From an uncultured Bacteroidales bacterium (GTDB taxonomy: Bacteria; Bacteroidota; Bacteroidia; Bacteroidales; P3), in NCBI GenBank assembly GCA_946183915.1, contig CAMHDJ010000011.1:1-64000 (forward strand): DNA of 64,000 nucleotides. The letters run 5' to 3'. Positions 36,101-44,199 of this stretch are shown here, piece by piece. Within the stretch, counting starts at the first letter, position 1; every line of letters begins with the position of its first letter. The notes under the pieces were generated by a model. The model had not been told where the DNA came from, searched no databases, and was given only the letters and a program-made list of their open reading frames with translations. Made by a program: the position numbers and the translations under genes.

Positions 36101-36556
36101 GAAGTGCTGCTGCCCGACGACTACATCACCTCGGGCACCGAGCGCCTGGTGCTCTACAAGGAACTCAACGACATTGGTGTCGACCGCGACACAGGAGCGA
36201 ACGACGCCAAATTCGACGAGGAGCTGGCGGCCTACCGCAGCCGCCTCGAGGACCGCTTCGGACCCGTGCCGGGGCCCGTCGACGAGCTCATCAGCACCAT
36301 CCGCCTGCGCCGCATGGCCAAGGAGTTCGGCATCGAGAAGCTCATCCTCAAGCAGGGGCGCATGGTGTGCCACCTGGTGAGCAATCCCGAGAGCCCCTTC
36401 TACCGCAGCGCGGGCTTCGCCAGCCTGATCCGCTACGCCCAGGACAACCCGCAGCGCGTGCGCCTCAAAGAGACCCCCGAGCGCCTGAGCATCAGCATCG
36501 AACACATTCCCACCATCACCGCCGCCCTCGAGCAGATGCGCCAGCTGACCGCTTGA
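33182..36556 (+). CDS. mfd: Transcription-repair coupling factor Mfd
   Basis: An 1124-residue ATP-dependent translocase that removes RNA polymerase stalled at lesions and recruits UvrA. UvrB-homology region up front, RNA-polymerase-interaction domain (GDYVTHIDYGVGRFSGLEKV, about 440), then RecG-like helicase motifs: GDVGFGKTEVAIRAAF, IIDEEQKFGV, TATPIPRTL, VATSIVENGLDIPNAN, QMRGRVGRS; a TRCF C-terminal domain ends it. The only start near the expected N-terminus is TTG at 33182; the reading frame is the same as porX, separated by one TAG and six codons. SGKWKVES near residue 380 is encoded by a short repeat. Confidence 0.95.
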   Translation: MNQEIIDIYKESAIVRQLDTALGEAEARVHVDGMTGSLPAAVIAAYAQTHPTTSHLVVVPNKEDAFYMAGDLDAMLFPSSYRKTYHYGDEATENANVLMRTEVVKELGGGTPCVVVTYPEALSEKVVGNRTLLANTLRVTVGERRDMWDVVERLQELGFEREDFVVEPGQYAVRGGIVDVYSYASDLPYRMEFFDDSVESIRTYDAGTQLSVKQLDRVDIVPDLSEGSAPSAEVRSEGRVSLLDYLASTDVVWTPSLMLVLQRMDALLDESRKAYEGRLADTAHPIAGTLPKPEELTCGAQELLRGVLKMKAVEYGNSHYFSQETRLDVHSEPQPVLNKQMELLQENLQHYAELDYRIIITVAGESQEKRLQKILGTESGKWKVESMDLAHGFIDHDQKLLCYTDHEIFERYHKYKVKNLQSGHEAMTLKELFELKPGDYVTHIDYGVGRFSGLEKVTKDGKSQELIRLIYKNNDVLYISIHGLHKISRYVGREGEAPTLNRLGSNTWQVLKQKTKRQVKDIARDLIALYAKRKASRGFAFSADGELQQQLEAAFQYEDTPDQLKATIAVKHDMEEQAPMDRLVCGDVGFGKTEVAIRAAFKAVCDSKQVAVLVPSTVLAFQHYNTFRERLKDMPVRIDYLNRFRTTKEKNQIYKDVADGKIDILIGTHAITNKELKFKDLGLLIIDEEQKFGVSVKEKLKQMKVGVDCLTLTATPIPRTLQFSLMGARDLSIIQTPPPNRQPIETELSDFNEELIRDAIMFEMSRGGQTFFISNRVENLPEMAGLVQRLVPDARVAMAHGRMEGKEAEETLMQFLEGEVDVLVATSIVENGLDIPNANTMIINNAHQFGLSDLHQMRGRVGRSNRKAFCYLLIPSYLTLTDDAQRRLRAIEEFSTIGSGFNIAMRDLDIRGAGNILGAEQSGFISEVGYDMYHKILNEAIEELKESDFADLFAAEAEEKKEYVRECTIETDLEVLLPDDYITSGTERLVLYKELNDIGVDRDTGANDAKFDEELAAYRSRLEDRFGPVPGPVDELISTIRLRRMAKEFGIEKLILKQGRMVCHLVSNPESPFYRSAGFASLIRYAQDNPQRVRLKETPERLSISIEHIPTITAALEQMRQLTA

Positions 36557-36725
36557 CCCAGATGACGGTATCGGCTTCGAAGTCCCAGTAGCGATAGCTA
36601 AACCAGGATCTGTCGGAGGTCGAGACAAAGCAAATCATCAAGAAGATAGGAGTAAGCCCTGCCATACTACCAGTAGACAGGGCTTTAAGATGTTTGTGAC
36701 GCAGTCTGTTGCGAAAGGTTCTCAT
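36516..36725 (-). CDS. Possible small membrane protein coupled to the PepSY-like gene
   Basis: A 69-codon frame whose ATG overlaps the stop of the upstream PepSY-like gene (ATGA), with one hydrophobic stretch (AGLTPIFLMICFV, about 22-34). The last 40 bases overlap the mfd 3' end antisense. A weak hairpin AGCCCTG/CAGGGCT (about 36655-36684) in this segment may instead be the mfd terminator. No family recognised; could be spurious. Confidence 0.25.
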   Translation of the reverse strand: MRTFRNRLRHKHLKALSTGSMAGLTPIFLMICFVSTSDRSWFSYRYWDFEADTVIWVKRSAGASARGRR

Positions 36726-37774
36726 TGCACGTCCTTCTCATCGAGAGGCTGTGCGAGGAGGTTGGTGAACTGGCCGCTGTTGTTGAATTCCATGCGGATG
36801 AACTTGGTCTCGCGGGTACCCTTCACCTTCTGGCTGACGACGACGTAGGTGTAGGGCTTGGGCTTCTTACCGGTGGCGGGATCGCGGTACTTGGAGTTGA
36901 ACTCGTAGACCACCATCTTCTCGATCTTGTACTTCTCGCCGGCGAACTTCTCGGCCAGGTATTTGAGGATACCGCTGTTGTAGCGGTCCTTGGCCAGCAC
37001 CTTACCGGTCATGATGGGACGGTTGTCGGCCAGGCTGTAGACGGCCTCCATCTTCACCTTCTGGGCGTTGCTGAAGTAGGCCACGGCATACTCGTCGTTG
37101 CGGTTCACCCACTCGGGGCCGGCGGTGATGCGCTTGCCCATCTGCTTCTTGAAGGCTTCGACCACCTCGTCGCTAGGGGTGAAGATCTCCACCTGCGGCT
37201 CGTCGACCACCGGGGCGGGACGCTGACGCTGGCGGCTGCTCTGGGTGCCGCTCTGTTCGCTGACCTTCTCCTCGGTCATGTCGGGGCTGTGGCGCGTGTA
37301 GTAGTCACGCTTGACGGCGTCGGGGTCGGGGGCGTTGCTCTTCATCAGCTTGCCGCGGGTGTCGAACACCATCTCGCAGTCGGCCTCGGCGATGCCTTTC
37401 TTGACAATAATCATGCGATAGTAGTTGTCGCCGTTCATCTCCTCGACAAAGTCGATGCTCTTGATGCGGTAGCCCGGGTAGTTGTTGACGAAGTAGGTGT
37501 TCATCAGCGTGGGGCACTCTTCGGCTTTGACGGGGAAGGTGCTGTACTGCCAGTCGCCGCCGGCGGTGAAGTAGGCGCGGCCGTCCTGGCCGTCGATGAC
37601 CACCTCGGCGATGAACTGTCCGGGTGCCTGATACCAGGTGCGCACCTTGTAGCTGTCGTAGGTCTTCTCCAGCGCCAGCAGGACGCTCCGCGGCACGGCG
37701 GTCTCCTTGACTTTGGTCTGCGCACCGGCCAGCAGCGGCAGGGCCATGAGGACGAGCAAAACTATCTTTTTCAT
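36722..37774 (-). CDS. Exported PepSY-like domain protein
   Basis: A 350-residue exported protein (signal peptide MKKIVLLVLMALPLLAGAQ). Two similar halves (about 20-140 and 195-345), each opening with a helix then beta-strands (VPRSVLLALEKTYDSYKVRT, DEVVEAFKKQMGKRITAG), resemble the putative PepSY-like / beta-lactamase-inhibitor-like fold common in Bacteroidetes envelopes. They are joined by a Gln/Arg/Pro-rich linker (SSRQRQRPAP). Function is unknown. It lies 48 bases downstream of purA on the same strand. Confidence 0.75.
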   Translation of the reverse strand: MKKIVLLVLMALPLLAGAQTKVKETAVPRSVLLALEKTYDSYKVRTWYQAPGQFIAEVVIDGQDGRAYFTAGGDWQYSTFPVKAEECPTLMNTYFVNNYPGYRIKSIDFVEEMNGDNYYRMIIVKKGIAEADCEMVFDTRGKLMKSNAPDPDAVKRDYYTRHSPDMTEEKVSEQSGTQSSRQRQRPAPVVDEPQVEIFTPSDEVVEAFKKQMGKRITAGPEWVNRNDEYAVAYFSNAQKVKMEAVYSLADNRPIMTGKVLAKDRYNSGILKYLAEKFAGEKYKIEKMVVYEFNSKYRDPATGKKPKPYTYVVVSQKVKGTRETKFIRMEFNNSGQFTNLLAQPLDEKDVQ

Positions 37775-37822
37775 ATCGGTCGGATGTTTGTTTTTCTTGT
37801 TTTAGTATCGGAAAGGGTCGTT

Positions 37823-39124
37823 TTATTGCACCTGCTTGAAGAGAACGTCGCGCCGGTCGGGGCTGATGCTGACAGCGGCGATGGGCACGCCGGTCTCACG
37901 CTCGATGGCAGCCAGGTATTCCTTCAGCTTCTCGGGCAGGTCGTTGTACTCGGTGATACCCAGCAGGCTGTGGCGCCAGCCGGCATAGGAGGTCAGCACC
38001 GGCTCGATGGGGGCCGTGTTGTACTCGTAGGGGATCTCGTCGGTGGTGCGTTTGCCGATCTTGTAGGCGGTGCACATCTTGACGGTCTCAAAGTCGTTCA
38101 TCACGTCGGGCTTAGTGACGTAGAGCTCGGTGACACCGTTGATCATGCAGGCGTAGCGCAGGGCCGGGATGTCGATCCACCCGCAGCGGCGCGGACGACC
38201 GGTGGTGGCGCCATACTCGTGGCCCACCTCGCAGAGACGATGGCCCGTCTCGTCGTCGAGCTGCGTCGGGAACGGGCCTGCTCCCACGCGGGTGCAATAA
38301 GCCTTGGTGATGCCCATCACCTTGCCGATCGACGACGGAGCCACACCCAGACCGGTGCAGACACCGGCGGTGATGGTGTTGCTCGAAGTGACGAAGGGGT
38401 AGGTGCCGAAGTCGATGTCGAGCATCATGGCCTGGGCGCCCTCGGCCAGGACACGCTTGCCGTCACGCAGGCACTGGTTGACGAAGTACTCGCTGCTGAC
38501 GAAGCGGAAGCGTTTGAGGGTCTCGAGGCTCTTCATCCACTGCTGCTCGTACTCCTCGAGGTTCATGCCGTCGATGCGGAACTGCTCCACGTCGAAGCCC
38601 AGGGTGAGGGCCATGCGGAGGTGCATCCGCTTCAGGGCGTCGTAGCGCTGCAGGAAGTCGGGCGCCAGCGTGTCGCCCACGCGGAGGCCGGTGCGGGCCA
38701 CCTTGTCGGTATAGGCCGGGCCGATGCCCTTCAGCGTCGAGCCGATCTTGTCGCTCCCCTTGGCCTGCTCGTTGGCCGCATCCATCATGCGGTGCGACGG
38801 CAGGATCAGGTGCGCCTTCTTGCTGATATAGAGGTTCTTGGTGGCATCCACGCCCTTCTCGGCCAGGGCGTCGATCTCCTGGCGGAAAATGTTGGGTTCG
38901 ATCAGCACGCCGTTACCGATCAGGTTGATCTTGTCCTGGTGGAAGATACCACTGGGGATGATATGCAGCACATGCTTCATGCCGCCGAACTCGAGGGTGT
39001 GGCCGGCATTGGGACCGCCCTGGAAACGGGCGATGACATCATAGGCTGGGGTGAGGACATCGACAATCTTGCCCTTGCCCTCGTCGCCCCACTGGAGGCC
39101 TAACAGTACGTCTATCTTAGTCAT
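37823..39124 (-). CDS. purA: Adenylosuccinate synthetase
   Basis: A 433-residue enzyme joining IMP and aspartate with GTP, the first step from IMP to AMP. The P-loop GLQWGDEGKGKIVD is near the N-terminus with catalytic Asp and His (GGPNAGHT). Further signatures: GIGPAYTDKVARTGLRVGD, FVTSSNTITAGVCTGLG, and ATTGRPRRCGWID. Length and motifs are standard. It has its own promoter and may be cotranscribed with the downstream PepSY-like gene. Confidence 0.97.
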   Translation of the reverse strand: MTKIDVLLGLQWGDEGKGKIVDVLTPAYDVIARFQGGPNAGHTLEFGGMKHVLHIIPSGIFHQDKINLIGNGVLIEPNIFRQEIDALAEKGVDATKNLYISKKAHLILPSHRMMDAANEQAKGSDKIGSTLKGIGPAYTDKVARTGLRVGDTLAPDFLQRYDALKRMHLRMALTLGFDVEQFRIDGMNLEEYEQQWMKSLETLKRFRFVSSEYFVNQCLRDGKRVLAEGAQAMMLDIDFGTYPFVTSSNTITAGVCTGLGVAPSSIGKVMGITKAYCTRVGAGPFPTQLDDETGHRLCEVGHEYGATTGRPRRCGWIDIPALRYACMINGVTELYVTKPDVMNDFETVKMCTAYKIGKRTTDEIPYEYNTAPIEPVLTSYAGWRHSLLGITEYNDLPEKLKEYLAAIERETGVPIAAVSISPDRRDVLFKQVQ

Positions 39125-39189
39125 TTCTTATTAGTTATCAATCATAAACAGCCATCGACCAGAGGCCAATGACCACTTCTTTCGCGATG

Positions 39190-39219
39190 CAAAGATACGA
39201 TATTTTTTTTATATACAAA
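39190..39219 (-). promoter_or_regulatory. Promoter of purA
   Basis: Reverse-strand TTTG (39216-39219), 18-bp spacer, TATCTTTG (39190-39197), 65 bases before the ATG. Array 3 of 11-bp repeats begins about 45 bases further upstream. Confidence 0.85.
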
Positions 39220-39265
39220 AACTTTTTTCACCGCACCGTCCCCCTCCATTCGCCGATTCCTCCCT

Positions 39266-39395
39266 GCATCCCCTCTGCATCATCTCTGCATCCCCTCTGC
39301 ATCATCTCTGCATCCCCTCTGCATCATGTCTGCATTCCCCCAGGCATCATCCAGGCATCATCTAGGCATCATCTAGGCATCATCTAGGCATAAAA
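39266..39395 (+). repeat. Degenerate 11-bp direct repeat array 3
   Basis: About twelve GCATCnnnnnn units: CCCTCT and ATCTCT alternate, then ATGTCT, one 12-bp unit, ATCCAG, and three ATCTAG. The CCCTCT end faces the purA promoter, as in the other two arrays. Here the neighbour on the far side is the 3' end of the sialidase gene, so the array is not tied to divergent promoters. Confidence 0.9.
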
Positions 39396-39458
39396 GCCGC
39401 TTTTTGCGATGCGGGTGGCGAGGGGGTGGCTCTGGGGTGGAGCCATGCCGCAAGGCCG

Positions 39459-40544
39459 CTATCGCTTGGCGGGAGGGTTGTAACCGATGCGGTAGAACCA
39501 CAACTCGCAGGCTCCCTGCGGGTTGCGCTCAACGAAGCAGCCGACCGTGCCGTCGGGCAGCAGCGTCAGCGACGAGTAGACCGACGGGCCGGGGGTGAGC
39601 CGGAGGGGCGAGTGCCAGGAGCGGCCCTCGTCGCTCGAGGTGAAGAGACTGACGTCCTCGCGCTGCATCGAGTTGGGGATGCTGTGTATCAGCGTGCTGT
39701 CGTCGACCCGCAGCATGTCGCCGTTGCAGGCGTTGACCGTCATTTCGGGCCAGAGCCCCTGCTGCCCCCAAGTGTGGCCACCGTCGGCGCTGGTGTTCCA
39801 CCCGCGGGCTCCCGGGCGGCGCACGCTGAGGAGGAGGCGACCGTCGGCGAGTTCGATCAGCTTGGCCTCGTCGCCGCCCTCGAAGGCCATCTGCGAGCGG
39901 TGCCAGGTGCGGCCGTCGTCGTCGCTGTAGAGGATGTAGTTGTCGCTCACCCAAGCGCTTCGGCGCAGCAGCGAGGCGGCAAAAAGCAGGCGCCCGGCGT
40001 GGGGGCCGCGCTTCAGGCGGAGGCCGTTGCCCGAGGCCACGAAGGCGCCGCGGTAGGGCGAACGCTCGTCCCAGAGCACCCGCGTGAGGTCGACCGTGTC
40101 GCTCCACGACCGGCCGCAGTCGGCGCTGCGCATCATGAAGACGCGTATCGGTAGGCTGTCGGAGGATTGAAAATAACCATTGTGACCGGCGAAGAGGCAT
40201 AGCACGTCGCCCCCCTGGCACTGCACCAGGGCGGGGTCGCCGTAGCCGCGCCCTCTCCCCTGCCCCTCGATGAGCAGCTGCGGCTCGGTCCAGGTGCGCC
40301 CGCCGTCGACGCTGCGGCGGCAGACGATGTCGATGTCCTCCGGCAGGTCGATCTCGTTGTGCTTGCGGCGGTCGTTGACGGCCAGCAGGCTTCCGTCGTC
40401 GAGGCAGAGGAGCGCCGGGATGCGCCAGTTGGCCGAGCCGTAATCGCCCGGCCGGTAGAGGCACAGGCTGTCCAACACGCTGATCGACTGACCGCTGGCG
40501 GTCAGCGTGGCCATCAGTGCCATCAATATCGCTATTCTCTTCAT
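39459..40544 (-). CDS. Glycoside hydrolase family 33 exo-sialidase
   Basis: A 361-residue exported sialidase that removes terminal sialic acid. Signal peptide about 20 residues (MKRIAILMALMATLTASGQ). The WRIP near residue 46-49 is the family (F/Y)RIP motif with an active-site Arg. Five Asp boxes are visible: SVDGGRTW, SADCGRSW, SDDDGRTW, SADGGHTW and SSDEGRSW. GDPALVQ and the Arg of LRLKRGP fit the six-blade propeller. There is no extra carbohydrate-binding domain. The ATG overlaps the stop of the upstream gene (ATGA), so it is the last gene of a coupled trio. Confidence 0.93.
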   Translation of the reverse strand: MKRIAILMALMATLTASGQSISVLDSLCLYRPGDYGSANWRIPALLCLDDGSLLAVNDRRKHNEIDLPEDIDIVCRRSVDGGRTWTEPQLLIEGQGRGRGYGDPALVQCQGGDVLCLFAGHNGYFQSSDSLPIRVFMMRSADCGRSWSDTVDLTRVLWDERSPYRGAFVASGNGLRLKRGPHAGRLLFAASLLRRSAWVSDNYILYSDDDGRTWHRSQMAFEGGDEAKLIELADGRLLLSVRRPGARGWNTSADGGHTWGQQGLWPEMTVNACNGDMLRVDDSTLIHSIPNSMQREDVSLFTSSDEGRSWHSPLRLTPGPSVYSSLTLLPDGTVGCFVERNPQGACELWFYRIGYNPPAKR

Positions 40545-41038
40545 GACCATTCGAAGGATCGGTTCCAAAGGTGGTTGTTGTAGTCGGCGTTGAGGCGGTT
40601 CATCAGGTGGTAGAGCGGGGCCTCCTTGCTGTACTTGATGCCGCGGCGGTCGGCCTCGCGGTAGATGAGAAACATGGTGTCGCTGGCGTCACTGCGCACC
40701 ATGATCAGCCGCAGGAAGAGGTATGCCAGCACGATGGTCTGCCCCACGAGGATGCTCCACCACGGAGCGCCGTCGCTGACCACCACATAGACCAGCACCG
40801 CCGTGAAGAAGACCATCACCACCGCACAGATGATGACGTTGGTCTTCATGGCCTTGCGCAGAGCCGCCTTGCGGTCGGCCTCAATCACCTCGGGCGGCCA
40901 CACGCTCTGCAGGCGCACCAAGTCGTTGGCGAAGGCTGCGATTTCCTCCTCCGCGTAGTTGGTGCGCAGGTGCCCGGGGCGGCGTTGGGCCGACGTGCGG
41001 CGGCGTCCCCGGTAGCGGTTGTCGCGGCTGCGAGCCAT
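40541..41038 (-). CDS. Unknown membrane protein before the sialidase gene
   Basis: A 165-residue protein: a basic N-terminus (RSRDNRYRGRRRTSAQRRPG), two membrane helices (about 70-90 and 95-112), and a soluble tail (FLIYREADRRGIKYSKEAPL). No family recognised. It begins directly after the stop of the 202-residue protein and overlaps the sialidase start, so the three are coupled. Confidence 0.7.
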   Translation of the reverse strand: MARSRDNRYRGRRRTSAQRRPGHLRTNYAEEEIAAFANDLVRLQSVWPPEVIEADRKAALRKAMKTNVIICAVVMVFFTAVLVYVVVSDGAPWWSILVGQTIVLAYLFLRLIMVRSDASDTMFLIYREADRRGIKYSKEAPLYHLMNRLNADYNNHLWNRSFEWS

Positions 41039-41647
41039 CTACTCGTCGCGCTTGCGCTTGAACCAGTCGACGAACTGGGGCAGGTCGTCCAGCGGCTGGA
41101 AGCCAGCCTTGAAGGGCTCGGCGGGCAGGGGGACGGTCTCCATATAACCGATCAGCGTGGCGCAGTCGAACTCGCCCAGCAGGGCCTCCAGCGTGACGTA
41201 GACGCCGACCTGGAAGTCCTCGTCCTGCCGCTCGCCGCCCTCGACGGCGATGCGCAGGCCCAGCATCTCGGGCTCCTCCTCGCACTCCAGCTGCTCGAAG
41301 TGCATCTTCTTGGTCTCGAAGAGCATCCGGTCGAAGCGCACCCGCAGGTCGGTGCCCAACGGCTGCTTGAAGGCCGTGAACTGCCACCAGTCGAGGTCGG
41401 GGGCGGCGTCGACCAGCTCCACCACGTAGCGGAAGAGGTCGGTGTCGCCCTCGGCGGTGAAGGTCAGCGTGCGCCCGTCGGCGGTGGGGTCTCCGAGTTC
41501 GTAGGTGAGGCCGTCGCAGTACTTGGTCAGCTGATACTGCAGGGCGTTTAGCAGCTCTTCGCGCTCCTTGTCGGCCAGGTCGCCCAGGGCGATCAACTGC
41601 TCGTTGTGGTCTTGGAACCACTGCCAGAATCTATCTATCTTTTCCAT
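41039..41647 (-). CDS. Conserved hypothetical cytosolic protein
   Basis: A 202-residue acidic protein beginning EKIDRFWQWFQDHNEQLIAL, with GLTYELGDPTADGRTLTFTA and DLDWWQFTAFKQPLG. I recall similar Bacteroidetes proteins with this FWxWF opening and an alpha/beta layout, but they have no assigned function. It leads the trio ending in the sialidase. The 170-base gap upstream holds only short-period AGTAGTTAAG-type repeats in inverted orientation. Confidence 0.7.
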   Translation of the reverse strand: MEKIDRFWQWFQDHNEQLIALGDLADKEREELLNALQYQLTKYCDGLTYELGDPTADGRTLTFTAEGDTDLFRYVVELVDAAPDLDWWQFTAFKQPLGTDLRVRFDRMLFETKKMHFEQLECEEEPEMLGLRIAVEGGERQDEDFQVGVYVTLEALLGEFDCATLIGYMETVPLPAEPFKAGFQPLDDLPQFVDWFKRKRDE

Positions 41648-41817
41648 AATTCAATTATTCATTTTCTTTTAGTTTTAGGAGTTAAGTAGGTAAGTAGTTA
41701 TCGCTCACTGCGCTCGCTAGTAGTTAAGACAAATGTGCTGGATGGTGGTATTGCCTTATCTACTTAACTACTGTCTACTTGACTACTTTGACATTTCAAC
41801 TCCTCGACTCTTCCTTC

Positions 41818-42786
41818 TCAAACAATTATCGCTTCGGGGATGAGGGTGATACCGAACTGTTGCTGCACGTCGTGCTGTATGGCTTCGGCCAGGGCCACCA
41901 CCTCGGGGCCCGTGCAGCCGCCGGTGTTGTAGAGCACCAGGGCGTTCTTGGGCCACACGCCGGCACGGCCCATCGTGCGGCCCTTCCAGCCGGCACGGTC
42001 GATCAGCCATCCGGCCGAGAGCTTGTAGCCTCCTTCGGCGGCGTGCGCCTCGGGCATGTCGGGGTGCTCGCTCTTGATGCGGCGGTAGACTGCTTCGTCG
42101 ACCACGGGATTCTTGAAGAACGAGCCCGCCGAACCGTGCTCTTCGGGCTTCGGCAGCTTGCTCCAGCGCAGGTCGGTGATGGACTGTCGCAACTCGGCGG
42201 CGGTGGCGTGGGGCAGCGCTTCGAGGGCGCGGTAGGTAAGGTTGGGGGTGTATGTATGCGACAGACGGTAGTGTACGCGGCGGATGAACCAGCGGCCGGG
42301 CTGGCTCTTGAAGAGCGAGGTGCGGTAGCCGAAGCGGCACTCCTCGGCGCTAAAGGCGACTGGTCGCCGCTCCAGCAGGTCGTAGGCCTCAACCCTCGAC
42401 ACCACATCTTTGGCCTCGACGCCGTAGGCACCGACATTCTGCACCACCGAGGCGCCGACGGTGCCGGGGATGGCGCTGAGGTTCTCCAAGCCGTAGACGC
42501 CCCGCTCGAGGGTCCACTGGATGAGCCGGTCGAGCACCATGCCGGCCGGGGCGACGACGGTGCCGTCGGGCTGCATCACCACATCGGCGGCGTCAGGGTT
42601 GAGCAAGAGCACCGTGCCAGGGTAGTCGCGCGTGAAAACCACGTCGCTCCCGGCGCCCAGGATGAGGAAGGGCTCCTCGAGGACGGGCAGTGGCTCGTCG
42701 GCATCGATCACCACCACCCGGCGGGCCCGCACGTCGATCCCGAAGGTGTTGTACTCTCGAAGGGATATGTTTTCGTACACTTTCAT
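41818..42786 (-). CDS. murB: UDP-N-acetylenolpyruvoylglucosamine reductase
   Basis: A 322-residue FAD enzyme that reduces UDP-GlcNAc-enolpyruvate to UDP-MurNAc. The FAD-binding part begins SLREYNTFGIDVRA with LGAGSDVVFT; GLENLSAIPGTVGASVVQNVG is the diagnostic loop. The C-terminal domain has FRxGYRTS (here CRFGYRTSLF), the catalytic Ser in GSAGSFFKNPVV, and AGWLIDRAGWKG. The layout with the Tyr-containing loop is the type I (E. coli) form. It follows the MATE gene after 3 bases. Confidence 0.95.
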   Translation of the reverse strand: MKVYENISLREYNTFGIDVRARRVVVIDADEPLPVLEEPFLILGAGSDVVFTRDYPGTVLLLNPDAADVVMQPDGTVVAPAGMVLDRLIQWTLERGVYGLENLSAIPGTVGASVVQNVGAYGVEAKDVVSRVEAYDLLERRPVAFSAEECRFGYRTSLFKSQPGRWFIRRVHYRLSHTYTPNLTYRALEALPHATAAELRQSITDLRWSKLPKPEEHGSAGSFFKNPVVDEAVYRRIKSEHPDMPEAHAAEGGYKLSAGWLIDRAGWKGRTMGRAGVWPKNALVLYNTGGCTGPEVVALAEAIQHDVQQQFGITLIPEAIIV

Positions 42787-42789
42787 ATC

Positions 42790-44199
42790 TCAGCTGTTTT
42801 CTTTGGGGCCGGCTTCCTTGCGCGGCTTGCGCACGGGGGCCACGTAGCCGGGCTTGAACACCTTGAGCTGCGTCAGCAGCAGACCTGCCGCCAGCAAGGC
42901 TCCCAGCACGTCGCACACCGTGCAGGTCGTCCACACGCCTGTCAGCCCGTCGCCGCCGGCCTGCACCATCAGATGGGGTATCACGTACATCAGGGGTATC
43001 AGAAACATCACCTGGCGCGAGAGTGAGGTGGCGATGGCGATCCAGGGCTTGTCGATGCTCTGGAAGAACTGCGAGTTGACGATGGTGAAGGCGATCAAGG
43101 GCATCATCACGTTGAGGTAGCGCATGGCTGGCACGCCGATGTCGAGCAGGGCGTCGCTGTCGGTGAAGGCGCGCAAGATCAGTCGCGGCACCACCATGGC
43201 CAGCACCGCGCCGAGGGTACCCACGGCCACTCCGACCTTCATCGTCAGCACGTAGACGTCGCGCAGGCGGTGGTTGTGGCCCGCGCCGTAGTTGTAGCCC
43301 GCGATGGGCTGCATGCCCTGGCAGAGGCCAAGGATGAACATAACAAGGAATGAACACCATGTGTTGACGATGCCGTAGGCGCCAACGGCCAGGTCGCCGC
43401 CGTAGCGGATCAGCTGCCGGTTGAGCAACGCCACCACAAAGGAGGCGGCGAAGTTCATCAGAAAGGGGCTCATGCCAATCAAGAGCACGTTGCGGAAGAT
43501 ATAGAGCTTCGGCGCCCAGGCGTGGCGCTTGAAGCGGATAAAGCTGTGCGGGCTGACAAAATGGGCCACCGCCACGACGGCGGTGCTGAACATCGACAGC
43601 GTCGTGGCCCAGGCTGCACCCGAGATACCCCAGTCGAACACCATGATGAACAGCGCATCGAGGAAGATGTTGAGTATGGCACCGCCCGCCATGATCCACA
43701 TGCTCTTGGTGGGGTAGCCGCTGGCGCGGATCTGGCCTGTGAGGTTGAAGGTCACGGTGGTGAAGAACATGCCGGGAAGCACGATGCGCATATACGCGCG
43801 GGCAAAACCGATGGTGTCCTGCGAGGCACCGAAGAGTTCCAAAATGTCGTCCATGAAAAGGTAGCCACCGGTAACAAAAAGCACGCCGAAGAAGAAGGTC
43901 ATCAACATGCTGTTGCCCAAAATCTTCTCGGCCCACCGCACGTCTTTCCTTCCCAACACGATGCTCATGCGGCTGCTGGCACCGACACCCACCAGCGAAC
44001 CGAGGGCGTGGATGATGTTCATGATGGGCATCGTGATGGCCAGTCCGGCAATAGCCAGCGCACCGACATACTGTCCCAGGAAGACGCGGTCCACGATGTT
44101 GTAGACCGACGCCACCACCTGGGTGATGACCGCTGGCAGGGCATACTGCCACAGGAGTTGTCCTATCGGCCTGTTTTCTAGCTGTTGTACGTTATCCAT
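42790..44199 (-). CDS. MATE family efflux transporter
   Basis: A 469-residue, twelve-helix membrane antiporter. Opening RPIGQLLWQYALPAVITQVV and VYNIVDRVFLGQYVGALAIA are typical of the NorM/DinF-like MATE branch of Bacteroidetes, as are GQIRASGYPTKSM and GMQPIAGYNYGAG in the second half. Substrate cannot be read from sequence (drugs, cations). Its ATG overlaps the amidohydrolase stop by one base (TAATG), so they are coupled. Confidence 0.9.
   Translation of the reverse strand: MDNVQQLENRPIGQLLWQYALPAVITQVVASVYNIVDRVFLGQYVGALAIAGLAITMPIMNIIHALGSLVGVGASSRMSIVLGRKDVRWAEKILGNSMLMTFFFGVLFVTGGYLFMDDILELFGASQDTIGFARAYMRIVLPGMFFTTVTFNLTGQIRASGYPTKSMWIMAGGAILNIFLDALFIMVFDWGISGAAWATTLSMFSTAVVAVAHFVSPHSFIRFKRHAWAPKLYIFRNVLLIGMSPFLMNFAASFVVALLNRQLIRYGGDLAVGAYGIVNTWCSFLVMFILGLCQGMQPIAGYNYGAGHNHRLRDVYVLTMKVGVAVGTLGAVLAMVVPRLILRAFTDSDALLDIGVPAMRYLNVMMPLIAFTIVNSQFFQSIDKPWIAIATSLSRQVMFLIPLMYVIPHLMVQAGGDGLTGVWTTCTVCDVLGALLAAGLLLTQLKVFKPGYVAPVRKPRKEAGPKENS

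Noticed and set aside
36650..36690. Strong terminator after mfd
   Set aside because: The AGCCCTG/CAGGGCT stem is short with a long loop and few T after it; kept only as a remark under the small reverse frame.
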